From: Henckelia pumila
Taxonomy: Eukaryota; Streptophyta; Magnoliopsida; Lamiales; Gesneriaceae
Direction: 5' to 3'
Assembly: GCF_033568475.1 (NCBI RefSeq)
Contig: NC_133121.1
Coordinates: forward strand, 132,030,375-132,094,374
Length of the DNA: 64,000 bases
The notes beneath the pieces were generated by a model. That model worked only from the letters and a program-made list of their open reading frames with translations. It was not told the origin of the DNA and made no database searches. Below, piece after piece: positions 49,080 through 60,695 of the stretch (the stretch's first letter is position 1; every line of letters begins with the position of its first letter). The translations under genes were made by a program, and so were the position numbers.

Positions 49080-49461
49080 TTTTAAAACCATTTAGTACGT
49101 TTTGACGTAGGCTTTAAAAAAGCAAAGGAACGGCATTTTTTGTCGTCTAATTTATTATTTTGTGATTTGGATTTTATCATCTATATTTCTGAGTTTTAGT
49201 TTTAGTCTCATATTTTTTTATTTTTGACAATTCTAGCTCCACATTAATGCTGCAATTGTGTTACAACAATGTCACATAGAAAAAAAGATTAAAATTACAA
49301 ATAATAATAATAATAATAATAATAACAACAACATATTAAAACTGAAATAAAGGATTGAATTTTTTTTTAAAAAAAATGCAAAACCGAAAAGAAAATTTTT
49401 TCCATAAAAGTGACAGCATTATTCAAATATCCATTTTTTTAAAGGAATATTTTTTTTATAT
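49080..49461. other. Non-coding DNA with an (aat)n microsatellite
   Basis: An (aat)n/(aac)n tract lies at about 49299-49330. No gene. The open frame from 49355 runs into the CACTA end and is a by-product of its subterminal repeats. Confidence 0.6.
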
Positions 49462-49810
49462 CACTACAACAAAAACTGCTTTTCGCAGCGCTAGTGCATG
49501 CTTCAATCAAAGTGTTGATAGTAGACGTTTATTGACAGCGCACATGGCGCGCTGCAGAAGGTACCATCCGCAGCGTATATTGCCCGCTGTGGAAAGTACC
49601 ATTCTGCAGCATGCATTGCGCGCTGCAGAAGGAACCATCAACCGCGTCAAGCTGCGGAAAGTCGTACCATTCGCAGCGCGCATCGCGAGCTGCAGAAGGT
49701 ACCATCAACAGCACCCTATGCACGCTGCGGAAACGTGCATCCGCAGTGTTTAACGTACACTGCTAATAGATTATTGACAACCTACAATGCGCGCTACGAA
49801 CACATTTTTG
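49462..49810 (-). mobile_element. CACTA (En/Spm) terminal and subterminal repeat region
   Basis: cactacaacaaaaactgc (49462-49479) is a canonical CACTA terminus. It is followed by at least six copies of a subterminal motif around gcgcgctgcagaaggtaccat, in both orientations, up to about 49790, as expected for TNPA-type binding arrays. Protein remnants on the minus strand further right make this the element's 3' end. The other end (gtagtg on the plus strand) was not found before 54300. Confidence 0.75.
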
Positions 49811-50074
49811 ACAGCAACATTCATACTGATCATTAATATCGTTCTATGATTCGAATGTAACAAAAAATTCAACCAATAAAAAGAAAAAACTAAATAAAAA
49901 TATTCATAATTCATTCATGAAAACCAAAAAAATAAGATCTTTACATAAATTGTGTGTAAGCTTAGCTCTAATATATATATATAGTTATTAAAACTAACTT
50001 ATTTGTCCAACCTACCAACATATATAGAAGTCTTAACATAAAAAACAAGGTACAAAATCCCTCATAAATGTATA

Positions 50075-50366
50075 TCAGTCACACAATACAATAAATTTTG
50101 ATAGCCATGCTACTGTCCTTCCTATTGCATCCTCGAGAAAATGCATTTCGTCATTTAGTCGAATCAAGTCCACCTTCTCCTCAAAAACTCTATCAACCCA
50201 AACTTTCCAACAAGATCCACCAAGAGCAACATGATGCACTTTTGCATTTGGATCTGTAGATGCTATTCTACCTTCTGCAACAATTAATCCTTCTACACAC
50301 CAATGCAACAACTTACATTTAGTATTATCAAGAATTTCTCCACGACTCGCATTCTTCAAATTTGAC
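50075..50366 (-). pseudogene. Exon with a DUF8039-like domain, CACTA-associated
   Basis: The 94-residue open stretch has the pattern L-D-N-T-K-C-K-L-L-H-W, V-A-E-G-R-I-A-S-T-D-P, K-V-H-H-V-A-L-G, K-V-W-V-D and G-R-T-V-A-W. I recognise this as the plant domain often found in proteins carried by CACTA/Spm elements. It is preceded by a plausible splice acceptor (tttatag, on the minus strand near 50367). The function of the domain is unknown. Upstream exons are not clear, so this is probably a decayed gene within the CACTA element. Confidence 0.6.
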
Positions 50367-51206
50367 TATAAATAAAAATAAAATAAAAATTTATTAATTC
50401 TACCATGCCTAATATTAATACTAGGTTATGAATTTGAGGTGTTTACCCAGGTTTGTATATTAATAAATGGTCATCTACTATTTTGTTATGAGAATGCATA
50501 TGTGTGTCTACAATCAAAAGTGGTTATGTAGATATTTTATCGAATTGAACACATACACACCATATTATTATTATTATATTCTATATATATGTTTACCAAA
50601 GCTTATAATACTAAATTAAACATAAGCTTACTTTTATAAACAATAAAAAATAGTGTTAAGGCAACGAACATTTTTTCAGTATTCACTTAGTTATAACAGT
50701 TGAGAGTAAGTTCATCCATGAGGTTGATTATTTAATACCTTTTAAGGTACCTGTAGTTAAAATTTTTCGTCACCGTAAGAAAAGTAGCAAAAAACATGAG
50801 AATAATATGGTTTGCAAGTAAAACGCCAATCAAACTATTAATCGGGACAATATATAGCCATAATGATATGAAAAAAAAATAAAAAATCATATAGCTTCTG
50901 ATCAACCAAAAAAGCTTTATATATTTTAACCTCAACATCCGTAACTGAGAGTTCCAACCAACATCTCAAATACGTACTAAAATTTCCAAGAATTAAGGTA
51001 AGCAATCAGTACACGAGTTTTATGGAATAAGGTATAAACAACATGAGTAGATTGAACTTTCAGTTCACAAAAGCAAGGCAGGAAAGTGATACAAAAGCAT
51101 GTCCATTTATAGATGTAATTGGTGAACTGAAATCATCGAGTATTGTGTCAGACTCATAATGCATACATCAACTGGATCAACAGTAAATATTTTTAACAAT
51201 AACTAA
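50367..51206. other. Presumed CACTA interior, nothing recognisable
   Basis: AT-rich sequence with no supported exon. The 68-residue minus frame at 50732-50938 is hydrophobic and low-complexity, and I do not support it as a gene. Confidence 0.45.
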
Positions 51207-51518
51207 GGAAAAATTGCAAATTTAGTCCTATATATTTATCACTTTGCGATTTTGGTCCTCTATGTTTTTAAATTTCAGTTTTAGTTCGCTATCTTTATTT
51301 TTTTGGCAAATTTAGTCGTTTTCGACGTGGCGCTGACGTGGCACCAATTCAGTGTTGATGTGGAGCTGACGTGTACAGTGCCACGTAAGTATTTTCGAAT
51401 AAAAAGAACCGAAATTGCCAAAAATCAAAACATGCAGGACTAAAACTGAAATGTGAAAACATAGAGGATCAAAATCGCAAAATGACAAACATGCCGGACT
51501 AAATTTGCAATTTTCCCC
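51207..51518. mobile_element. Mutator-type MITE, imperfect 9-bp TSD
   Basis: The left end ggaaaaattgcaaatttag and the complement of the right end ggggaaaattgcaaatttag are inverted repeats that continue imperfectly for about 100 nt, meeting around a gacgtggc-rich centre. The flanks aataactaa (51198-51206) and gataaccaa (51519-51527) match at 7 of 9 positions. It is a 312-bp foldback with no coding capacity. Confidence 0.82.
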
Positions 51519-53011
51519 GATAACCAAAATCAAAGAATGCCTATCTACATAAAATGATTGATACCAATGTCAATTCATAGATATAGAAAGGAAAAGCTCA
51601 CCATCAATCATTACACGAGCAAATATTCAGATCTGCAATCCCCCCTGTTCAATGTGATGTATAATCAATCATTTATAGGAAAGAATGAAGTCTACTGCTG
51701 AGTATTTAAAAAAATTAATGAAGTCCATTTCTGGTAATAATCATGCACATAAAACTCATTTGAAAGAGGAAATCTAGCCACACCATCATTGTTGTTAAAC
51801 AGAATGGCATTTGACTAACATGATGATCTAATGCAGGAGAAAGGGAATGCCCAAACAATTTAAGCATTCATAATGATAAAATGTATTACGTATAGTGTGA
51901 AAAAAAAAATCAAATATATATAGCTGAGTAGGCTCATCTTCTTCTTTGCAAGAATCCTTGATCCCATCATTTTCCAAATCTTCATCATGCCAATTATTCT
52001 TCGAATGCTTCTTCTTAAGAAGATCAGGAATATATATGCCTATCTTCTGAAAAGTACGTCCTATCCTTCACTGGTGTTGTATTATGTGTATCCCATTTAT
52101 CTTCCATCTTCAAGTCAACCCATAGACTTGTTAAGTGTAATGCATACATATCACACACTATGCATCAATTAGGTTTTGAACAGTTAACCAACCTGAACTA
52201 AAACAGGTTGGCAGTTTATACTTTATCTACTGTAAGCGTTGCACAATTTTTATACATGCAAATAACTTACTTGCAAGATGATGAACTCTTGCAGGAATTC
52301 CATGGTAATTTCAGTCTATTTCATTCCTCCTTTTTTTTTTTTTGTCTTTTTGTCTTTTTTATGTCTTACACAATTCATTTTTTCTTTTAGTGATACAGGT
52401 TCTCAAGATCGAAGCTTCTCAGTCCTAACAGAAAGGAACAATATTATATAGAAAAATGTAGGATGGAAAACAAAGTATGAATAATTATTTCCTTTCCAAA
52501 TAACAGTAGGTCCCACTTCTAAGTTCTAGCTATGCTGTTATCCAAAAAAAATAGTCATAAATATGGAAAATTTTTCGTATAATACATTATTTATTCGTTA
52601 TCGCTACTAAAACAAACAGATGCTTAAAAACTATTAATATCATGACCAAATAAAGTATGAATAAAGGGTAATATAAAGTGAAGTAAATTAAGATAACATA
52701 ACTGTACGTGAATAAATTAACAACCTGTAGATAATCGAAAGCAAAAGGAAGAAGATATCACGACACAATCGAACACGATTAAAAGTTGGTCCTTTTGTTT
52801 TATGGAATTTCACAATCGCAAAAACAGGTAACACTGCATAGAACAATCAAAGGCAAATAAATTGTTAGCAGTTCGAAAAGATGCAAAGTATGAGAAGCAA
52901 ATATGAATGAAAAAGAACCTACTAACAGACCTTCTTAGCCACTCCTTTTTTTTATGCTTTTCCCCTTGCAGTGGTGCACCAAATACCACAGTAGCGCATG
53001 TTAAAAACCAA
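51519..53011. other. Presumed CACTA interior, one possible exon
   Basis: Mostly AT-rich non-coding sequence. On the minus strand about 52047-51905 reads as a short acidic open piece (N-W-H-D-E-D-L-E-N-D-G, then K-E-E-D-E-P-T-Q) after a ttttcag acceptor. It could be an exon of the same decayed gene; no domain is recognisable. Confidence 0.4.
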
Positions 53012-53219
53012 ACAATAAAGAAGGACCGATCCCCTTAATGATTAAGTGATCATCCACTTGGTCAAATTTCATATACTTCTTATTTTTACATTTCTTGCAA
53101 GGACATAAGATTACTTCACGTGTTTTGGCATAGATCCTAGCTTGTGCAATAAATTTTTTAACTCGTTCTTCTTACTCTGGTACAAGCCTTGAGGGCAGAT
53201 GCATCCATTCCTTATCCAT
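53012..53219 (-). pseudogene. CACTA transposase-associated domain remnant
   Basis: From ATG at 53219 on the minus strand the reading is M-D-K-E-W-M-H-L-P-S-R, a stop (TAA) at codon 16, then V-I-L-C-P-C-K-K-C-K-N-K-K and V-D-D-H-L-I-I-K-G-I-G. This is the Transpos_assoc domain at the N-terminus of plant CACTA TNP2 transposases: the D-K-x-W-M start, the C-P-C-x-x-C cluster and the H-L-I-x-x-G end. It lies 3.7 kb from the CACTA end at 49462, on the expected strand. The premature stop and the loss of the main transposase make it a relic. Confidence 0.78.
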
Positions 53220-54329
53220 TTCGTAAATGACCTAAACCCGGGGTGATGATGACTAAATATGGACAACTAAATAATAAATAATCAAATAAAAATCTGAAAA
53301 ACAATTCAAATTAACTAATTCTCATTGTGTAAAAGTTTTGAATCAATACACTAAAAAATTATTATTTACAATTTTTTTTAAAGATTTCAACATATTATAT
53401 GGTTAAGAAATTTGACTATTGAGTGGTTTGGTTCATAGTTTTACTTATTAAAAAAGTGTAGGGAAATAAAAAATGAAAGGCAACAAGTTTTTAGGAAAAT
53501 AGTTTCATTACTCAAAAAGATTTCATAAAATAATCCATTTGAGTCTCATGAGAAACATAAGATGTAGAGTGTTTACCAACGAAAGCAATTATATTATTTA
53601 AATCTCTCCCTAAATTTTCACTTAAAAATTATTTGAATTATATCAAATAACTTCACAAAAGCAAGCAAAAAGTAAAGTAAAAAAGAGGGGAAGAAACACT
53701 TAAGTGACACAAGGATTTATCTCTATATATTAAAAAAAACAGAACACACGACTACTGAACGAATAATGACCAGATTTAGCAAGAGCCTTAGATTTACAAA
53801 GTAGGATTGAGCATCGCATTTTCAATTCAATGTTTAAGGCAAAAAAAAAAATCAGGAAAGAACACAGCACTATAAGCTTCAGACTGAATTTATTAAATCA
53901 TACATTTACTCACAAAAAAGCTAGCATGTATTCGCACAAGTGACATATACACTCAGAACTATCAATAACACTTATTTATCACCAAGAAAAATTTCGAATA
54001 GAAGGTACTCACCTGATATGTTGTAAAATCCCTAGGAATCCTCAAACCCCTGCATCCAATAAATTATCAAAAAAGTTGCCATAATATTAGGATATTAGTA
54101 TCAACTATAGATAATGAATAAATATACACACGATCATGTATATATATATTATAATTACAAATGTTCGAGCTCGAAATATCAAAATCATGAACATGAGAAT
54201 TTTCGCATGTGCTTACTGGATTAAGAAGTGATTATTAATGATGCATGTACATTAATTATTGTTATAGATCATTAATTATTGAACTAATTGTATTCCTTCG
54301 TTCTCTCTCTCGTTCCCTTTTTTTTTTTT
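53220..54329. other. AT-rich non-coding DNA
   Basis: No exon, repeat boundary or CACTA right terminus could be found. The end near 54300 becomes ct-rich (ctctctctcg, then a T run) just before the GRF gene's first exon. Confidence 0.5.
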
Positions 54330-56370
54330 TTTTATCCTTTTTCATAAATTCATAGCCACCGGCGAAGGAGACATCCACCGGCGTAGTCGACACCCACTGT
54401 CGGAAGCCACGAACGAGGAACACGTATTCTTTTAATTAGGGTAAGTTGCTAAAAATAGTTTGATTTCCAACTAAGCTAGGTTTGGATTTGTGGTCGTGAT
54501 TGTGCGATCCAGTTGATTAATAGAATAAATTCTCTTGAAATCAATCTCTTGTTTTCAGAAAAAAGAAATTTTGTTTGCATTACATGTTCTGCGATTTTTT
54601 ATGCCTTTTGGTATGATTTTTCAGTAATGATTCATCGTAATTTTCTGAAACTTGAAGTGGGTTTTAGTTTTTATAGCTCAAATTTGTGATTGGGAGCTCA
54701 AATCGTGAGGTTTTCCTAAATTTTTTGCTTTAGTTTGTGATATATTCAATTCTGTAGATTATTTTGTATTAGAGCTATTTCATGGATGTCTTTTTATGGG
54801 CTTTTACAAATTACAAATTTTGATATGTTAAGTTTCTCACCCATTTTATTGATGCAACTGTTACCAAAATCTTTTTTTTTTTTTTTTTTACTACGGGTTG
54901 CACATTGTGTAGTGTGATTAGATGCCATTTTTTGGTTTTTGGTTGGTTATGTATTATGACTCTTGAAAAAAGATTATCAATTCTTATATTTTTACGGGTA
55001 TATGTACGCATTTGGTATCGATCAATTGAAAGATTCCTACGTCCACTTTCTAATTTTGTTCCTTGAAAATGTTTGCTGCCATGTGTGCGTCTTTTCTTCC
55101 CTTAATATAAAAATTGATTGTGTAACCTCTTTGGCGATAAATTCTGAAGATATGGAGGACTTTCATGATTTTGGTTCTTTTTCCACCATTTTTGTTCGAA
55201 TTTTGAAGGGTTTTGTTCAATTTACTGCTTGTATTTTTCTGCAGATTGTTTCGTATTGTCGTTGGTTTTAAGCATATTTTATAGTTGATCTCTGTATTTT
55301 TTTGTTCTCTCTTATCTTTTATATTATCAAATAGACTTTCTTGATATTTGGATTTTTTTTTTCAGTTTCTAGATTGGCTGTGATTGCTTAATTGTTGGTT
55401 GAGATTATGCATCTTGAATTTTAATTTATTTTATTCACTGTTTTGTTTTTGGCATACTGAGTTTGAGGGTGAAAAAAGTAGACTTTTTTCATAATAATGA
55501 TAGATTAGATTTGAAATCACTGTTTTTAAGATTAATATTTTTAAATTTTTTGAACCTTGAAATTGAAAGGTGTGACTCAAGATCAATACTTTTTTAGTTG
55601 AAATTGGGTCATTGACTCTCAATCATTTGAACTTCTATGATAGTTTGTATTTAAGTCTCTTAGTTCTTTTTATTTTCTTTTATTTTTTAATTGGTAAATC
55701 CTAGACCTTCACAATTAATAATTTTATTCTTAAGCATTGCATAAGAAATCACATATATTATGGTCGAATGAGCGTGAATTTGGATTGAGAAATGTCTTTA
55801 TTTCTGTAAAATATTGTGTGGTATCTAAACAATTGGGATACAGGATTCACAAATTCCATTTTTTCGCAGATCGGAAGTTGAAGCTGCCGAAGCACAAAAA
55901 GATAGAAATGGAGTCTTCAAACAGAAGTGGAAGAACACATGTGAAGCCTATCATTGATTTAAGATTCCCTCCTACACCTTCGTGTTCCTGTCAAAGGATG
56001 GCTGATATTAGGGTTGTTACTTCTGAGAAAAAAAATCTAAAGGTATGTTGTATTACTGTTGCTCGAACAATCAATGTGGTTTTTTTCGTTTGTGCAAACC
56101 AGACTATGCTACATGGTTACTTGAACCTGGACTTGTGGGAGAAGATACAAAAAGTCAGGGTAGTAGAGATCAATCCCAGAGGACCCCCAATAGTGATGAA
56201 AACAAAGACAAGAAAAAAGAATTTGGCGATGAAAATTGCATGGAAGTTGGGACAAGATCTGGTGGATCCCATGTCGGTGATGGATATGTGCACATTGGTT
56301 GGGTTGCTTGTTTGTTGCTAAGCATAAACTAATTTCTGTGCACATTGGTTGGGTTGCTTGTTTGTTGCTC
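54330..56370 (+). pseudogene. GRF-type zinc-finger gene with an apparent frameshift
   Basis: A non-coding first exon ending at 54440 (attagg before gtaagt) would splice to 55870 (ttttcgcag before atcgg). The start is ATG 55908. Residues 25-45 contain P-S-C-S-C-Q and T-S-E-K-K-N-L-K. The second half of the finger, Y-Y-C-C-S-N-N-Q-C-G-F-F, lies in another frame from 56045, so one base seems missing near 56042. The second frame continues through a lysine- and acid-rich stretch to a stop at 56330. GRF fingers (C-x-C ... C ... C-G-F-F) bind nucleic acid in better-known proteins; small plant GRF proteins mostly lack a known role. The break falls at aag-gtatgt, a perfect splice-donor match, so an alternative reading with an intron there cannot be excluded. 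A 33-nt direct repeat (56287-56319 and 56337-56369) spans the stop. Confidence 0.6.
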
Positions 56371-56489
56371 TTAGTTTTATTGATTGTAATCTCTGTTAAA
56401 TAAGTGAAATTAGTTTATGCTTTGGTATAAGTTTGGCTTGGTCAAGCACATTGAAAATGATGTTGAACTTGTTTTTTTGTATCGAATGA

Positions 56490-56703
56490 GTAATTTCAAG
56501 TGCGTGAGTCCTATTTTAACCGTATTAATATATTAAGTAGTTTTCATCGTATCGAAGTTTGCGACATTAGTAATAATACTACAATTAGTCTTAGTATTAC
56601 CACATTATTCTACATTAGTACCACATAAAATATAATTGATACTAAACGTACATGAAAGAACCAAGACAATGAATTTACATATATATGTATATGATACCAT
56701 ATT
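56490..56703. repeat. Degenerate tandem repeat, left of the solo LTR
   Basis: Words such as ttagtaccacat, tattaccacat and atgataccata recur here and resume right of the solo LTR at 60756, showing that the LTR inserted inside this array. Not coding. Confidence 0.6.
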
Positions 56704-58497
56704 TGTAACGCCCCGTTTTTATCTTAAATAAGTTTATTTGAGTTAATCGGAGATTACAGAGTTCACGAGCCAACTTGATTTTGATCAGGGTTTTTTTTGC
56801 AAATTTTGGAAATTTCAGGGACTAAAACGCAAATTTTGAGTTTAATATATTATCTACACTTGGGAAAAAGGAATGATTGGTCTCTTTCCTTGCTTCTTCT
56901 TCCCCTTCACGCCTAAATTCCATTAGAGGCACTCCAAGTTTTCTCCAGGCCTTGAAATTTCATTCCGAGCTCGATCCGGCCGTTGGAATTTATTTCTGAA
57001 GGAAGATTATCGATCACTGCAGTGAGAGCTCTGTTATATCGTAAGTTTTTCTACGATCAGATACATTCTAGTTTTTGGATGTTGTTAGAATCGTTCTAGA
57101 TTCGAGTATGTTGTTCTCTACAGAGTTTTGATCGTCTATTATCTGTCGGTTTTGAATTTGAGCGACGTTCGGAATTGTTATGATTTTTGGAAGCCATTTT
57201 CGAAAATCATGGTTTTGAGATTTGTTGGGTTTGCCTTTTTAGGGTTGTAATTGGCTTTGATATGAGTTGATATCGCTATTGAACTGCTGTCTGCGTTGTC
57301 GGTTTGTTCAGTTATAGCCGTTATGCCGTCGATTTGAGTTTTGGAGATTTGAACCGTTTTTGAAGTTGTTGAACTTGGCTTGTAAGTCGATCATGGTAAT
57401 TGATCTTTGATTTGTATCTGAACAGATTCTTTTGGAGTTTGTCAAGCCCAGGGTTAACAGCATTTTGATCGTCAAGAGTTGGACGAAGATCGGTAAAGAG
57501 TTTTACCTTGAGCCTTGTTGTTGTTTAGATTGGTTAGACTTTGATACAATCTTTAGTTGTAGCTTCCCAAAAGTTGGAACTACTGCCTTGAAAGGTAAAA
57601 GCAGCCATTGTAGCGGGATAACATACTCAGGACTGTTGGTTCTCGAGTTTCCCTTTCAAATCACATATTGCATCAATACTTGTTCTAGCATGTGGAACTT
57701 GTATTTTGGTTGTTATTTGAGTTGTTTATGTGGCTTATGTTTATGTTTTGATATGCATTCATCTTGAGCCAATCTTGTTTCTAGCGGGCAGAACCGCCCC
57801 TTTTTGTTTAGACGTTTGGGAACTATGATTGAGTGGCCTAGGTCGTAGTCGTTTCGCCTGGTGCTAGCATACTCATTATAGTTGCTCAAAGTCTAGAGGA
57901 GTGGGATACGTGGCACCACCTCGATTGGGAGAGTCGGTGAGTCGTTACGTGATCTCATCCTCGGGATCCCAAAAGCACAGCAGCAATCCCTCGTTTATCA
58001 GATTTGATATTCCGGTTTAAAGACATGCATCTCATTACGTTGTTATTGATTTCGTCGTTGTCTTGAAAGCATGTTTATTGTTGTATTACTTGTTATGTTG
58101 CTTTTACTGGGATTATCATTATCACCTGTTATCCGGCTGTTGCTTCGTTTTGTATGTGTACTTGGCAACATGTGGGGCAGGACCAAGTCAGCGAAGGTCT
58201 GGTTAACATTAAGAGGGAGAGCTAGTAGTAAGACTCGGTTTAGAAGTCGTGTCAGCATGTCTACCTAGTATATGTTAGAACATGTTTAGTTATCGAACTT
58301 CGTTTTTATGTTGTATTGATTATGCGAGCCTTGTCGACATGTTATCTTCACATATTCTATATTTGGAGCGGTTGTATAACTCCAGTACTTCATGCATTAA
58401 TTGGAGAGTTTGGGATTGTAATGCATGATTATATTTTGTTGATATCGGACTCAAGTTTCTAACATGAAATTCTGCTGTTTTTGGCTCTGTTTCTGTC

Positions 58498-58679
58498 GCC
58501 GCTCGATCGGAAATATGTTGCGGATCGAGCGAGGGCATTTTGATGCAGTTTCTGTTTTGGAATTTTGTGGCTCGCTCGATCCGCAAGATCTTGCGGATCG
58601 AGCGAGGACTGGTTTTCTCGGGCAGAACCTTTTAAGTTTTTGGCTCGCTCGATCGGTAAGATCTTACCGATCGAGCGAG
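58498..58679 (+). repeat. Three 36-nt palindromes, period exactly 73 nt
   Basis: Units lie at 58498-58533, 58571-58606 and 58644-58679. Units 2 and 3 are perfect 36-bp palindromes: half-sites ctcgctcgatccgcaaga and ctcgctcgatcggtaaga, each followed by its own reverse complement. They differ at paired positions (ccgcaaga/tcttgcgg against cggtaaga/tcttaccg). Unit 1 is imperfect. Spacers are 37 nt. Confidence 0.95.
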
Positions 58680-58728
58680 GCACTATTTCAAAAAAAATAT
58701 CTTTATTGCTTTTAACCTTTGGTTATTG

Positions 58729-60695
58729 TGTAAGGCCCGGGATTAATTAGAAATTAATCCGAATTTATTTAATTTTAATCCGAGTATATTTAATTTGGGA
58801 ATATTTAGAGTTTTGATTTAAATTCTAATATTCTTAAATTATTTAGGATTGAAATTGAATTAAAATAAGGGCCGAGGACTAAATTGCAATTATTGAAGAA
58901 TTGAGGGACTAAAGTGCAATTTTGTTGAAAGTTATCAGATTTTATTAGCTTACTCAGCTTATGAAACGTGTAAGCATGATTTTTGTTCAGAAAACTTTCG
59001 AAACCAAGAGCAGAGTTTCGTTCTTCTTCAATTCCTTTGAAAGTTTGATTTTCGATTTGCCGTAACTTTTGAACCGGTTGTCCGATTTCAATTTCGAAAA
59101 GTGTTCTGGAATCCTTACAACAAGGGCTTCGATTTGGTGTAAGATTTTATATCTTTTAGCATGGTTTGAATTTCGAAAATTGACAGATATCAGATATTGA
59201 GTTTTCGATCATGTTTTGCAATTTGTATTGCGTCTAGTTTCGACACCGGATCAAAGTTGAATGCTTGAAGGGATTGATTATGATTTGTAGCATGTATCTT
59301 GACAAGTATAGCTGCTGATATGTTGTTGTATGGCTGAGTTTTATAAGATATATGCTGATATATGAGTTGAGTTACAAGTTTCAAAGTCGGGAATTACGTC
59401 GGTTACCGATTTTGAATCGCTACGTCATTTAATCGAGTTTTGGAACTGTTTTGATAGCCGAATTCTGAGTTGATGTTGTTATTGAGATGTTATCAATGTT
59501 AAAGAATGTGTATTGTTCAATTTCAGTCACGTTTGGAAGGCCAACAACACGAGACGCCGACTTTGAACCGAAGAAAGTTGATTGAGGTTTGAAGTGGTTT
59601 TGATTGATGAAATCTTGATGGTTTTGGTTCGTTTCTGACATGATAGATTGATATGAAGTTTGATATGTGTATTTTGATTGTATCTTTCAGATTTGAAGAG
59701 TTCAGAATCGAATTAAACGAAGGTATAATGACGACATCGCGAAGTAGGGACTTTGAAACTCAAGAACGATTATCTTTGAGTTGGCCCGCAAAAATCACAT
59801 ATTTGTTTATGTTTTGATTTGATTGTGGTGTTGTCGATCCATCTCAGGTAGTGGATCTTTAAATTTGAGTTGATATGATGTTATATCGAATTGATTCTAA
59901 GCCAAGGTTGCAGTTAACCTTATTTGCGAGTCGTTTACGAATTCGTTAGATGGATATCCATGTCAAGATCATTTATGAATCTTGATGGATTTGAAGTTAT
60001 ATGAATCAATTCGTAGTTAAAGCGTTTGAGTACTCTATTTGTTGAGTTGAGTTTTAAATAGAGTCAATATGATTTATTTAACGCTTTCAATATGTTGGTT
60101 ATACTGAGAATTGTATCTCACCGGAGTTATCCGGCTGTTGTCTTGTTTTGTATGTGTGCATGACAACAGAGTGGGCAGGAGCTGATCATCGACGTCATTG
60201 ACAGCTGGGAGAGAGTCTAGCACGTGAGGACTCGGGTTGTAGATGATGTTTTGAATGTTAGAAGCAAGGAACCTTAGAACTTGTTGGTTTTGGAATACAT
60301 GTATGAAACTTGAGATAGTTTGGGTCGTTTATCGTTCTTTAGCGACTTGGTTGATGTAATAAAATGCATGTATACTTGCTTGAGACACTGTTTATATGTA
60401 TAAGCTTGTGTTCATATCAAAACATCAGGTTTGGGAGCTTTAATTTTCGGGCAAGAAGCTGTCCAGGGCAGCGCCCGAGCTGCAGAAAACAGCAGCCCGA
60501 GCGCGGCCCGGGGCAGAAAGTTGCTCTTCGATTTGAGCATGGCGCGCCCGAGCGGCGCTTTTCAGCCGCTCGAGCGCAGCCTATTTTAAAAAAAAAGAAA
60601 AATTTTTTTTTTGTTTGTTACAGCTTCGGATGCTTGGTGATTGCTTATTCATTAATTGCCCTTAAGATTTGAGATTAGCAATCTGAGGCCCCACA
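58729..60695 (+). mobile_element. Nested solo LTR, TSD tattg
   Basis: It starts tgtaaggcccggg and ends gaggccccaca. It is flanked by tattg (58724-58728 and 60696-60700), and the outer LTR resumes with tatgccttattg. Its first 200 nt resemble element B's LTR at about 11650-11810. It holds a palindrome array (60471-60577) whose sequence is unrelated to that of the other LTRs. Confidence 0.93.
60471..60577 (+). repeat. Two 34-nt palindromes of different sequence, period 73 nt
   Basis: Units lie at 60471-60504 and 60544-60577. Outer arms are gcgcccgagc and its near complement. In unit 2, gcgcccgagcggc pairs with gccgctcgagcgc at 12 of 13 positions; unit 1 pairs at 11 of 13. The second ends 118 nt before the LTR end, and a poly(A) run follows. 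Confidence 0.85.

Noticed and set aside
57432..57767. Open frame of 111 codons also present at 61268-61594 on the minus strand
   Set aside because: Both copies lie inside related LTRs and are alike because the LTRs are alike. The frames end differently after the 960-bp deletion and show no domain.
58498..58679. CRISPR-like array (palindromic repeats with spacers)
   Set aside because: Regular 36-nt repeats with 37-nt spacers look superficially similar, but this is plant LTR DNA. There are only three units, the spacers are LTR sequence and there is no cas gene.
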